Assembly (NCBI GenBank): GCA_032719365.1
Contig: CM064875.1
Span: 14,061,816-14,125,815 of the forward strand
Length of the DNA stretch: 64,000 nucleotides
Direction: 5' to 3'
From: Prinsepia uniflora
Taxonomy: Eukaryota > Streptophyta > Magnoliopsida > Rosales > Rosaceae
Made by a program: the position numbers and the translations under genes. Shown in pieces: positions 38,133 to 47,192 of this stretch. The stretch's first letter is position 1, and every line of letters begins with the position of its first letter. The notes beneath the pieces were generated by a model. That model saw nothing but the letters and a program-made list of their open reading frames with translations, had not been told where the DNA came from and did no database searches.

Positions 38133-38564
38133 GGGCTTGAGGCCCAATTTTTTTGGAAACCTCGGACTTGGAGTCCATTTGAGTTACGTAATCGGGTCGG
38201 GGGCCCAGTTGCTTTATGACATCGGGCAAGGGGCCCAGTTGTTACGAAATCGGGCTGAGACCCATTTGAGTTATATTATCGGGCCAAGGGCCCAGTTGAT
38301 TTACGAATTAGGGTCGTGGGCCCAGTGGTTTATAAAATCGGGTCGTGGGCCCAGCGGTTTATAAAATCGGGCATGAGGCCCAGTTGGGTTATAAATGTGA
38401 TGTCGGGTCTGGGACCCTATGTTAATAAATGTGATTTCGGGTCTGGGACCCTATGTTTAATAAATGTGATTTCGGGTATGGGACCCTATGTTGAATAAAT
38501 GTGATTTCGGGTCAGGGACCCTAAATGGAATTGTGATGTTTTATGGAGATTTCGGGCAGGGCCC
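38133..38564 (+). repeat. Array of 14 short hairpin units in LTR
   Basis: The units match those at 9444-9839, with differences in number and stems: GGACT-TGG-AGTCC, GGGCC-AAG-GGCCC, GGGTC-TGG-GACCC (twice), GGGTC-AGG-GACCC, GGGC-AGG-GCCC and others. The spacer (cagttg..tttataaaatc) is also conserved. Confidence 0.8.
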
Positions 38565-38683
38565 ATTGATATGTTGTGAAATGATTTGATAAAACTGTTT
38601 TCCATATACCATCTGGATACGAGGATATATGATGGTCTCCTCCAGGTGTCTGGAACACTGGGGAAGTCACGGTGCATTGCCTA

Positions 38684-39183
38684 NNNNNNNNNNNNNNNNN
38701 NNNNNNNNNNNNNNNNNNNNNNNNNNNNNNNNNNNNNNNNNNNNNNNNNNNNNNNNNNNNNNNNNNNNNNNNNNNNNNNNNNNNNNNNNNNNNNNNNNNN
38801 NNNNNNNNNNNNNNNNNNNNNNNNNNNNNNNNNNNNNNNNNNNNNNNNNNNNNNNNNNNNNNNNNNNNNNNNNNNNNNNNNNNNNNNNNNNNNNNNNNNN
38901 NNNNNNNNNNNNNNNNNNNNNNNNNNNNNNNNNNNNNNNNNNNNNNNNNNNNNNNNNNNNNNNNNNNNNNNNNNNNNNNNNNNNNNNNNNNNNNNNNNNN
39001 NNNNNNNNNNNNNNNNNNNNNNNNNNNNNNNNNNNNNNNNNNNNNNNNNNNNNNNNNNNNNNNNNNNNNNNNNNNNNNNNNNNNNNNNNNNNNNNNNNNN
39101 NNNNNNNNNNNNNNNNNNNNNNNNNNNNNNNNNNNNNNNNNNNNNNNNNNNNNNNNNNNNNNNNNNNNNNNNNNNNNNNNNNN
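38684..39183. other. Assembly gap of exactly 500 N
   Basis: 500 unresolved bases. The ~34 bases before the gap (tctggaacactggggaagtc..gcattgcct) are repeated almost exactly just after it, so the gap either hides tandem repeats or joins overlapping contig ends. Confidence 0.99.
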
Positions 39184-40469
39184 TCTGGGACACTGGGGAA
39201 GTCACGGTGCATTGCCTGCGAGGGGTCATTGTACGGAGCTACCGGACCTTATAGTGACTCAGGAGCAGGATTGCTATGATTAGACGCCTGGGACGTCAGA
39301 CATCTGGGATGTCAGAGATATGGACCCGGAGAGACCCCGGGCAGCACGCGTTGCTTATTATACCGTGAGATATGGGACGCTGAGCATATGGGACGCTGAG
39401 CATATGGGATGCTGGTGATGGTAATATGTTAAATATGGATTAATGAATCTATGAAATGGCTTTTCGGTTGGATTTGTGTTTATGTGGTAAAAATGGATTA
39501 TTGGTTGATGAAGGTATTTCGGGTCGGGGACCCTAAATGGTTTTGGATTTACGGATTTACGTTTACGAATTTGGGCGGTGGCCCACATGGTTTTAATATG
39601 TATGGATGTGGTATTCCACAGTTTTGGGCTGAGTTCCCACACTTGGTTTTGAGTTAACGGTTTTTGGGCTAAGGCCCCAATGGCTTGGTTGAACAAATGT
39701 TTTGGTTACTGGTTTTCGTGGCATGCATATGTTTTTATTGGAGGGCATAAATGTCTTATAACTGTGTTTAATGAACTTAATGATTTTCGTCCACTCACAG
39801 CTTTTATTGGTTTTAATGCCCTTCAGGTTGATTAAGGATGCGACTGCATCAGAGACTGGGACATTGCACGCCTCCTCCGTCGATCCTTGCACGCTCTAGA
39901 AGCCCGTTTGGGCAGTGACTTTTGGTTATCCCTTGTCTGACACCTCTTGTTGGACGGAAGCAGAGCACATTCCACGGTAATCCCGGGGGGATTGGGATGG
40001 GTCCTGTCACTGCGTGTGAGCCTCACGAGCCCTGCACAATGTCTTCTTCATGCTTGAAACGGCCGGTCTGAACCGGCCGGTCCGGTTCTTTGGTTTTCCT
40101 GGACCGGCGTGAACGGTCCGGCTTGTTTTCTCCCTCATTTCCGGTCCGTTTACCTCCATTTCAATCCTAAAATTCCTCTTTTCTTGTTTTCTATCATTTT
40201 TTCAATCCTCAAAACTAATTGAAACCACCTAAATCCTAACCATGTATAATGGGTCACATGGCCTCTGCTTTCCAGTCCACCCTCTGTGTAAGACCCGGTC
40301 TTGGAAGCAAGAACGGTGAGCAAGACCCGTGAGCTTGAGAAGAAAGATCGGTGAGCAAGACCCGTGAGCTTTGAAAGGTAAGATCGGTGAACGATCCCAC
40401 ATTGCTTGGGGAGGGAAAGGTGAAGTACCTTATATGTGTGGGCACGTATCTATCTAACACAAGGCCTTT

Positions 40470-40580
40470 TGGGAGCTCAGTGGCTTTGGGGGGGATTGGA
40501 ACCCCAAAGTTAAGCGAGTTGAGGTTGGTGCAATCCCATGATGGGTGACCTACTGGGAAGTTGCACGTGAGCTTCCGAAA
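40470..40580 (+). promoter_or_regulatory. 5S-rRNA-like segment in left Cassandra LTR
   Basis: AAGTTAAGCG (40507-40516) and GATGGGTGACCTACTGGGAA (40540-40559) match the A-box and C-box regions of plant 5S rRNA, the internal RNA polymerase III promoter. The segment is diverged at its ends and is not a functional 5S gene. Confidence 0.85.
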
Positions 40581-40896
40581 ATAAAACCATGAGGGCTGGG
40601 CCCAAAGTGGACAATATTGTGTTAGATGGGCCGGGTCGTGACAGAATGGTATCAGAGCTGGAACCTGATCGGAAGTGTGCCAGCGAGGACGCTGGGCCCT
40701 AAGGGGGGTAAATTGTAAGACCCGGTCTTGGAAGCAAGAACAGTGAGCAAGACCCGTGAGCTTGAGAAGCAAGATCGGTGAGCAAGACCTGTGAGCTTTG
40801 AAAGGCAATATCGGTGAATGATCCCACATCGCTTGGGGAGGGAAAGGTGAAGTACCTTATATGTGTGGGCACGTATCTATCTAACACAAGGCCTTT

Positions 40897-41007
40897 TGGG
40901 AGCTCAGTGGCTTTGGGGGGGATTGGAACCCCAAAGTTAAGCGAGTTGAGGCTGGTGCAATCCCATGATGGGTGACCTACTAGGAAGTTGCACGTGAGCT
41001 CCCGAAA
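40897..41007 (+). promoter_or_regulatory. 5S-rRNA-like segment in right Cassandra LTR
   Basis: The same segment as in the left LTR, with one change in the C-box region (CTACTAGGAAG) and one between the boxes. Confidence 0.83.
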
Positions 41008-41504
41008 ATAAAACCGTGAGGGCTGAGCCCAAAGAGGACAATATTGTGTTAGATGGGCCGGGTCGTGACACTCAGGGCCTCCTCAGCCGTGAACCGCCCT
41101 CAAAAGCCCCTTAAAATCCCCTTAGTAACTCACTAATCCATATCTAAACAAACAAAATTAACCAAAATGTAAACATTGAATTAAAATGGAGAAAATGGCA
41201 AACCGAGTACCTCTCGGGTTTCTTGCCTCCACCGTCCACAGCTGCGCCGTCCTGGGCTGGCCACCATCATCCAACATCCTCCCATCATTCCCTGGTCCTC
41301 ACAGCTGATCATGGGTTAAAGGTTGGATTGGTTTGGGTTGCACATAGAAGAGGAAAAATGGTGAGATCGGCTTTTGAGTTTGAATGAGGAAAATGGTTGA
41401 TGCATGAAGATATAAGGATGGCCTGTGGATGGGTGACAAGTGTCCCTCATCCATAGGGCAGGAACTAAATATTTGGGGCCCACTAGAATCCAAAAGTCAC
41501 TTGT

Positions 41505-41881
41505 CTCGTAATTCGTGCAATAGTGCACTTGAATTTCCGTGTAATTCGTGTTACTGCACGTACTTCGAGATTGTTGTTTTTTTGGTAAACTTGACGCATG
41601 CATAGTTATATAAACGAAGCGAAATTAAAATGTTATGTTTTAAACTTTGTTTTTAAAACCTTTATTTTCATCCACTCACACATTTTTCTTGGATTTGAAA
41701 CCCTCCAAGGCTGCTGCACAGGAATCGAGGCTGCTTACGAAACGGAGGCATAAGCTCTCGAGTATGCAAGTATCCCTTATCTGACAAGATTCGATGATTC
41801 ATTTGGTATTTTAGGTTATTTGTCAAACGGGAACAGCACCCGGTATGTTTTACATGTTGTTCTCTGGGTTGGGTCTTGTCA
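41505..41881 (+). mobile_element. 3' part of a plus-strand LTR
   Basis: It keeps the plus LTR's final blocks in order: tgcacgta..cgag, tgcatagtt, tccactcaca, ccttatctgac, gtcaaacgggaacag and GGGTCTTGTCA. Its left side joins the broken minus LTR at about 41500. Confidence 0.6.
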
Positions 41882-42272
41882 ACCTTCCACCACCTAAACA
41901 CACTAATATGTATAAGTAGAACCATTCTACACCTCCAAGTCGATGCACCATGCCTAAGATGATAACAATTTATCTGATAATTCTGATCATTTAACAAAAA
42001 TCTCCTTACACACTTGTACTAAAATGCCCCATTATAAATAAATGACCAAAATTCCCTTACTATAACTAGGCCTGTAACATGACTAATCAACCTCTGTTTC
42101 TCACGTGTTATCTGTCTACAGACTCCAAATTCCAAGATTTATCTCATGATACTTACGAAAAATCCAAACGACATTCCAGATTAAAATTCAACCAAAACAC
42201 TATTAGGGTCAAAATAGTCATTTCTAATAAAAGTTACAAAATTTACAAAACTTGATGGTTCGGGATGTTACA
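41882..42272 (-). mobile_element. 5' part of a minus-strand LTR, copy of 26865-27249
   Basis: From accttccaccacctaaacac to GGTTCGGGATGTTACA it is a close copy of the end of the 24440-27249 LTR. It may be the other LTR of that element, now split off by rearrangement. Confidence 0.7.
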
Positions 42273-43610
42273 TGAAACCCTAGCCGCGGTTGCCGCCCTT
42301 TCCTGGGGTCAGTGGCACCGCCCCTCTCCCTTCCTTCTCCTCTTCTTCTTCTTTCTCTATAGTCATCTTCTCTCATCCCCTTACTCTCCCTCTTCACTTC
42401 CTCCCATATTTCCATCTCCTTCCAGTCGTGGTATGCTCTCTCTTCCGCTTCCTCCCTCTATGCTTGTGTCGCGCAGGTTGTGCTCTGCTCTTTTCCGTTT
42501 TCCTCCTTCTGTGTAGGAGTGGCGACAATCGTTTTTACTTGTTGCGGTGGTGAGTGTTAGGGTGGCTTTGTTTCGGTGTGGTACGAGTGGTAAACCTTAC
42601 GGGCCGACGACCAAGCTCTCCAGTAGCTCGATGCTCTTCTCTTCCTTTCTCTTTGTGCTGGTGAGTGGCAGCCGCTATCTTCTTTGTGTGGTGGTGAGTG
42701 TGTGGGCGGCACTGTTTCATCGGGAATCCAGTGGTGAACCTCGCGGCTGGGCGACCTGTTGGGTTGGCTAGTTTTCCCCTCGAGTAGAGGGTTTTCTAGG
42801 TAGTATCGAGTTTATTTATTTTTTCAGTTTTTTTGAATTTTTGTTTCTTTTTGTTGCTAGTTTGTTTTTTCAGCTTATTTTTCTCCTTCGGTTTGTTTGG
42901 TTTTATGTTCTTGCCTCGCAGCTCAACCACCGACAACTTCCTTTTGGCCCCTCCCTTTATTGAGGTTTTATCTTCACCTTCTATGGTGAACCCTGTGGTT
43001 TCTTTGGATCTGAGATTTCACCTTCACATCAAGTTGTATCACCCATCCTCAATCATCTCCCCTCCGCTCAAAGAATGCTCTATGATATCACTCTATGTGG
43101 TTTTACTGCCACTAACCTCCACCCCTTGACCTCGCTGCTTCCACTTCCAATCGTCTTCAGCTAGTTGTGGTTGTGGGTCAATTTTAATGTGATTGATGCA
43201 CCCTTTGAATGGATTATAGGAGCGTTTCATGCGCGGGTGGATTGCTCATCCCCATTTTTCGAATGGTTCTTCGGTTTCTCCTCCATTATTTTCGGTTGCG
43301 GTCGATTTTGCATTGTTGTGGTGGATGTAGCAGCTTAGTAGACAACTATTGGAGGTGTGGATGCTCTCCATTTTTTATATCTAGGATTTCCTTTCTGGTT
43401 TTTTTTTACTGTTTCGAGCTTTTGTTTACTTTTTGGCCTTTTTGGCGTTACCATTTACACTTCATTTGTCTATTTATGATTTTTTTTTTCCTGTTTTGGA
43501 CCCTCAATATTATGTATTGTGTTGTTCAAATTAATGGAAAAACTTCAATTGTCTAATAAAAAATCAAGAGAATTGTTGTCACTCAACAGCAGGTTAAATA
43601 AATTTAAAAG
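42273..43610 (+). other. Unclassified sequence, possibly non-LTR retroelement-derived
   Basis: It starts with CT-rich text (gccgcccttt, then ctcttcttcttctttctc) and ends near ctcaatattatgtattgtgttgttcaaattaatgg, a kind of 5' and 3' end seen in plant LINE derivatives. Long T- and L/F-rich frames show no domain. The assignment is weak. Confidence 0.25.
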
Positions 43611-43614
43611 CCAC

Positions 43615-43709
43615 AAAGGATGGTCTAGTTACTTTGGGTAATTCAAATATTAGTCAAATTTATTCAAAGATTTAGTATTTGAATCTCAACATTTGTCTCG
43701 TGTAACCAT
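43615..43709 (+). repeat. Possible tRNA-derived SINE piece, cut by a hAT element
   Basis: Ggatggtctagttactttggg resembles an A box and atttgaatctcaac resembles a B box about 55 bp later, as in plant tRNA-type SINEs. The sequence resumes after the hAT element at about 45169. The match is by pattern only. Confidence 0.3.
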
Positions 43710-45160
43710 TAGGGGTGGGTATCAATTCGTTAAAATCGCTAATCGATCTGTTTCAAATCGTTATTTATCCAACGGTTTAAGTTTGACCGGATAAAAGTCA
43801 AACGGTTTGTGATTCCAAACCGCTCCATTAGTAACGGTTTGGATTTTCATTTTCATTTTCATTTTGAAAATCCGTTAAATCTAAACCGGACCGTTAAAGA
43901 ATATATTAATTTTTGTATATATTATTAATACAAAATAAAAATAAAAAATACCTAAATATACCCAGATAAATATATGTATACTTAGAAAAAGTATAATAAA
44001 AGATTATTAAGTGGTAATGTTTGTTTGCTAAATCTTAATATAGTGGTAATGTTTGCAATTTAATTCTCCGCAAAATTAATATACAAAATATTAAGTATTG
44101 ATTATTCTTTTTTGTATCCTTACTTTTTTTTTTTTATAAAATATCCTTCATATTTTTTTAATATCTTTACTGTTTTTTAATATACTTGCTGTTTTTTTTT
44201 AATATTATTATTTTTTTTAATATACTTATTGTTTTTTTAATATACTTCTTGTTTTTTTATATCCTTTTCGTTTTTTGAATATACTTGTTCTTTTTTAGTA
44301 TCCTTACTGTTTTTTTCATATATATATTTTTTTATGTCTAAACGGTTTCAAATCTTAGCAAACAAACGGTAATGTTTGTTTGCTAAATCTTAATATAGTG
44401 GCAATGTTTGTAATTCAATTCTCCGCAAAATTAATATACAAAATATTAAGTATTGATTATTCTTTTTTGTATCCTTACTTTTTTTTTTATAAAATATCCT
44501 TCATATTTTTTTAATATCTTTACTGTTTTTTAATATACTTGCTGTTTTTTTAATATACTTATTGTTTTTTTAATATCCTTTTCGTTTTTTGAATATACTT
44601 GTTCTTTTTCAGTATCCTTACTGTTTTTTTTCATATATATATATTTTTTATGTCTAAACGGTTTCAAATCTTAGCAAACAAATGGTAATGTTTGTTTGCT
44701 AAATCTTAATATAGTGACAATGTTTGCAATTTAATTCTCCGTAAAATTAATATACAAAATATTAAGTATTGATTTTTTTTATATAAAATATCCTTCATAT
44801 TTTTTTAATATCTTTACTGTTTTTTAATATACTTGTTTTTTTAATATACTTGCTGTTTTTTTTTATATTATTGTTTTTTTGATATACTTACTGTTTTTTT
44901 AATATACTTCTTTTTTTTTTAATATCCTTTTCGTTTTTTGAATATACTTGTTCTTTTTAAGTATCCTGTTTTTTTCATATATATTTTTTTTATGTCTAAA
45001 CAGTTTCAAATTGTTTTAATCCAAAACGAACTGTTAATAATAGTTTGAATCGAAACAATTTTATTTCTAATTTTAAAAAATTCAAATCATATCAAATTAT
45101 TAAAATTTTAACAATTTAAATTTAAATATTACTATTATCCATATACCGTGCCCACCCGCA
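43710..45160. mobile_element. Non-autonomous hAT-like element, 1.45 kb
   Basis: The left end is TAGGGGTGGGTAT and the right end is GTGCCCACCCGCA, imperfect inverted repeats of the hAT type. The flanks GTAACCAT (43702-43709) and ATAACCAT (45161-45168) are an 8-bp duplication with one change. Subterminal sequence has repeated aacggttt/aaaccgt motifs, shared with the element at 50287-51013. There is no transposase; the middle consists of three tandem copies. Confidence 0.72.
44012..44995. repeat. Three tandem copies of a ~315-357-bp unit inside the hAT-like element
   Basis: Copies start at 44012, 44369 and 44684 with ggtaatgtttgtttgctaaa and run through aattctccg(c/t)aaaattaat to atgtctaaac(g/a)gtttcaaat. 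Each contains shorter internal repeats of ata(c/t)tt.ctgttttttt. Spacing is 357 and 315 bp. Confidence 0.88.
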
Positions 45161-45168
45161 ATAACCAT

Positions 45169-45571
45169 TAGACACCAGAGGAATAGAGGGCGCATTGGAG
45201 GGTGACAGGATGCTCTTAGCCTTAAACCGACTTCCGGTTGACGCTGAGGTTTACAAAGACGAAACTTATTCTCATACCAATTAATAAAGTGCAGAATGTC
45301 AAAAATATATATATAATATATATAAAGTTTATATTTTCAAAAATAATGTTAATAAAAGTCATGACTTCATCTTAAGTCTTCCTTTCTAGAAGGTGCCAGT
45401 AGCACTCCTTTCTCTATAATTTTATAACCTAGTTTATCAAGGACAAAAAATAAAAGAAAAAAATATTAAAATACAACTAAATTTCCAAACCCATAATTAC
45501 CACTAACACAACTTCATTAACAACATAATCACTAATATTCCAAAAGTTAATAGAATTGGTTGGGCTGCTAA
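45169..45571. other. Intergenic stretch downstream of the VQ gene
   Basis: Possible SINE remainder (45169-45270), then AT-rich sequence that would hold the VQ gene's 3' untranslated region and polyadenylation site. No specific signal is clear. Confidence 0.35.
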
Positions 45572-46147
45572 TTAACTTTCAGAAAAGTTTTGACTATCTC
45601 TAGGAGAATGGAGAGGAAAGAGTGGCAGAAGCTCAGGTGGATCAGACCCTCTGGGTGTACTCAGTGGACTCGGGTGCAAATAGTACCCCTTTTCAGCAAT
45701 GGCTCGATCTACCACTTCACACGGTGACACCGGCGTTCTCGGGCTCCCACTTGCGAGAAAATCCAAAGTCGACACCGGCGAAACCATCATCATCTCAAGA
45801 TGATTCTCAAAGCTCCATCCTGTCCGGGTCCAGCCATGAGGCCCACATGAGGAAGCGGGGCCTAGGCCTGGGCCCGTTGAGGCGGTGTTGAGGGTGAGCT
45901 CCAGCTTCTTGGTGGCGTGCCTGCGCTCGTGGAGCTTGAAAGCTGGTCGTCGGGGCCCCAATTCGGCGGTGGCCGCGGGTTTGGGGTTTGCGTAGCGGGC
46001 GGAGAGGGTGAGAGGGATTTTTTGAGCAGATGGGTCTTCGGGTGCTCCGGTCAGTTTCTGGACCACGGCCCGGAAATTTGTCGGGTCTGCTTGGATGTAT
46101 GTTGTGTTGGGAAAATTCGGGTTGGCTCCGTATGCGGGCGAGTTCAT
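45572..46147 (-). CDS. VQ-motif protein (VQ11/VQ31-like), 191 aa, single exon
   Basis: The VQ motif FRAVVQKLTG is at residues 25-34 (FxxxVQxLTG consensus). Further conserved parts of this subgroup follow: FKLHERRHATKKLEL in the middle, then SPCEVVDRAIAEKGYYLHPS and PELLPLFPLHSPR at the C-terminus. Several SP/TP pairs (for example VSPVST and SPRTPVSP) are typical MAP-kinase sites. VQ proteins are nuclear cofactors that bind WRKY factors or are MAPK substrates in defence and growth. I chose the ATG at 46147 (MNSPAY) rather than the in-frame one at 46198, because relatives start with a short N-terminus before the VQ motif and the upstream 17 residues look like leader sequence. Length and lack of introns fit the family. 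It is the neighbour of the glycerol kinase gene, on the same strand. The exact Arabidopsis counterpart is inferred. Confidence 0.93.
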   Translation of the reverse strand: MNSPAYGANPNFPNTTYIQADPTNFRAVVQKLTGAPEDPSAQKIPLTLSARYANPKPAATAELGPRRPAFKLHERRHATKKLELTLNTASTGPGLGPASSCGPHGWTRTGWSFENHLEMMMVSPVSTLDFLASGSPRTPVSPCEVVDRAIAEKGYYLHPSPLSTPRGSDPPELLPLFPLHSPRDSQNFSES

Positions 46148-46246
46148 TATGATGGAGAGGAGTTTCTGAGAGAGAAAGCGCGAAGAGAAGGGGATCAAAT
46201 GTGGGGGGTTTTAATTATTTTGGTTTGGAAAGAGGAAGAGATGTCT

Positions 46247-46256
46247 TATTTATATA
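46247..46256 (-). promoter_or_regulatory. TATA box of the VQ gene
   Basis: TATATAAATA on the minus strand, about 100 bp upstream of the chosen start codon, which leaves room for a short 5' untranslated region of ~70 nt. Confidence 0.6.
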
Positions 46257-46495
46257 ACTTTTTATTATTTTTTTTATTCTTTTATTAATTTTTTTATTTT
46301 TTGGTGTGTTCGCTTTGTGGGTTGATGTGAAGTGGAGATGTCAGATACTCAGATATATACGGCGAAAGCCAGGAGAAAATGCAGGGAAAGAATCCAAATT
46401 ATAAATTACTTGTGAATTACGCAGCTACAGTTCACAGAGATGCAGAAATATAAATATATTATCTTTTATATATATATTTAACTGGTTCAGTAATA

Positions 46496-47177
46496 CAACA
46501 CACGCCTCTTCTCTCCTCCTAATCCGAAAAATAAACAAAATAAAAAAAAAACTAAGGGAGGAAAGGAGAGATCTCTTTCCCTCCTCCTCCCAATTATTTT
46601 TCGTTATTTCTTCTTGTGTTTGTAATAAAAATCTCTCGACTATTTAGTTTGAGTCACGTCAAATTTTACTATTTTTTCAATTCATTCCCTTATCCATAAT
46701 TTTCTTTCAAAATTTCTTATTTCGTCAAATCTTCTACCTTACTAATGAACAAGTTTTGTCGTAATATCTCCCGTTAATTTTGGTGACGGTAGTTAGATTA
46801 TAATATTTTGTTTTTTATTTGTTTTTATACGCAAATTGGATCGCTAAAGATCAAGTATTCCCCGTATACGCTATACTTTTCAGTTATTCAAGACTATATG
46901 TGATTAGTTTGATGACGATAACAATTTCTTTTTGTGGAGATAGTTTATTTAGGATTATAGGCGTTATTAGGGTTTTGGTTGTTTTGGATTTTCTAGGCTT
47001 GATTTGTAATTTTGCATAAATTTATTGATATCGGTTTGTTAGTTGTTAGTGCGATTTTATCTTATACTAATATTACCGTTTTAACTTGTGGATTTTATTG
47101 TCATAACTTGATTTCGATAGTATAATTGTACCACTCTCTTATGATATACAATGATATCTCTTTTGATTAAAAAAAAA
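46496..47177 (+). mobile_element. Small poly(A)-tailed retroposed element with 15-bp imperfect TSD
   Basis: Flanks ACTGGTTCAGTAATA (46481-46495) and ACTGGTGCAGTAGTA (47178-47192) match at 13 of 15 positions. The 682-bp element starts CT-rich (ctcttctctcctcc) and ends with gatatctcttttgatta and a run of A. This is the mark of LINE-machinery retroposition. No RT or endonuclease is coded, so it is non-autonomous or truncated. A piece like its 46945-47015 part occurs near 49800-49880. Confidence 0.6.
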
Positions 47178-47192
47178 ACTGGTGCAGTAGTA

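Larger units (their letters stand above)
36219..40009 (+). mobile_element. Plus-strand LTR inserted in host LTR, TSD CTACG/CTGCG, contains assembly gap
   Basis: It runs from TGTAACGACCCGTCCC to GGGTCCTGTCA. The flanks are CTACG (36214-36218) and CTGCG (40010-40014), a 5-bp duplication with one change. No second LTR or coding region is seen, so it is probably a solo LTR, of 3,791 bp including 500 N. It carries the palindrome relative (36727-36752), the GCGCGTGGG...CACGCGC block (37548-37600), a frame also open in the LTR at 8942-9117, and a 14-unit hairpin array (38133-38564). Confidence 0.83.
40287..41070 (+). mobile_element. Cassandra TRIM retrotransposon, complete (two 357-bp LTRs)
   Basis: Two 357-bp LTRs (40287-40643 and 40714-41070) start TGTAAGACCCGG, end GGGTCGTGACA, and differ at about a dozen positions by eye. 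Between them are a primer-binding site for initiator tRNA-Met (TGGTATCAGAGC, 40647-40658) and a purine tract (aaggggggtaaa) before the second LTR. The flanks CTCTG and CTCAG form a 5-bp duplication with one change. There is no coding sequence, as in all TRIMs, so it depends on proteins from another element. Each LTR carries a 5S-rRNA-like segment, the defining trait of Cassandra. Confidence 0.95.
29464..41500 (-). mobile_element. Host minus-strand LTR, interrupted by three nested insertions
   Basis: The LTR begins (plus-strand view) TGACAGGACCCATCC at 29464. Its parts are 29464-30190, 35014-36218, 40015-40286 and 41076 to about 41500; sequence flanking each insertion continues logically across it. 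The insertions are a solo LTR (30191-35008), a plus LTR (36219-40009) and Cassandra (40287-41070). The palindrome relative is at 41427-41452. The expected TTACA end is missing, because the LTR breaks at about 41500 against a plus-strand LTR piece. Short hairpins occur at 35143-35160 and 35233-35245. Net length is about 2.6 kb plus the missing end. Confidence 0.72.

Noticed and set aside
38586..39283. Several long frames of about 180-220 residues
   Set aside because: They exist only because 500 N are read as open sequence.
37366..39797. Possible intron inside an LTR (gtgagt donor-like, ttttcgtccactcacag acceptor-like)
   Set aside because: Both signals are conserved among plus LTRs, but with no transcript evidence, and the region holding repeats and a gap, it cannot be supported.
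40470..40580. True 5S rRNA gene
   Set aside because: Only the promoter box regions match; the ends diverge and the segment sits in both LTRs of a Cassandra element.
40254..40829. 191-aa minus-strand frame
   Set aside because: It crosses a Cassandra LTR and its internal region, which are non-coding in this family.
45622..46288. Plus-strand frames of 89 and 123 residues
   Set aside because: They are antisense to the VQ gene and have no recognisable domain.
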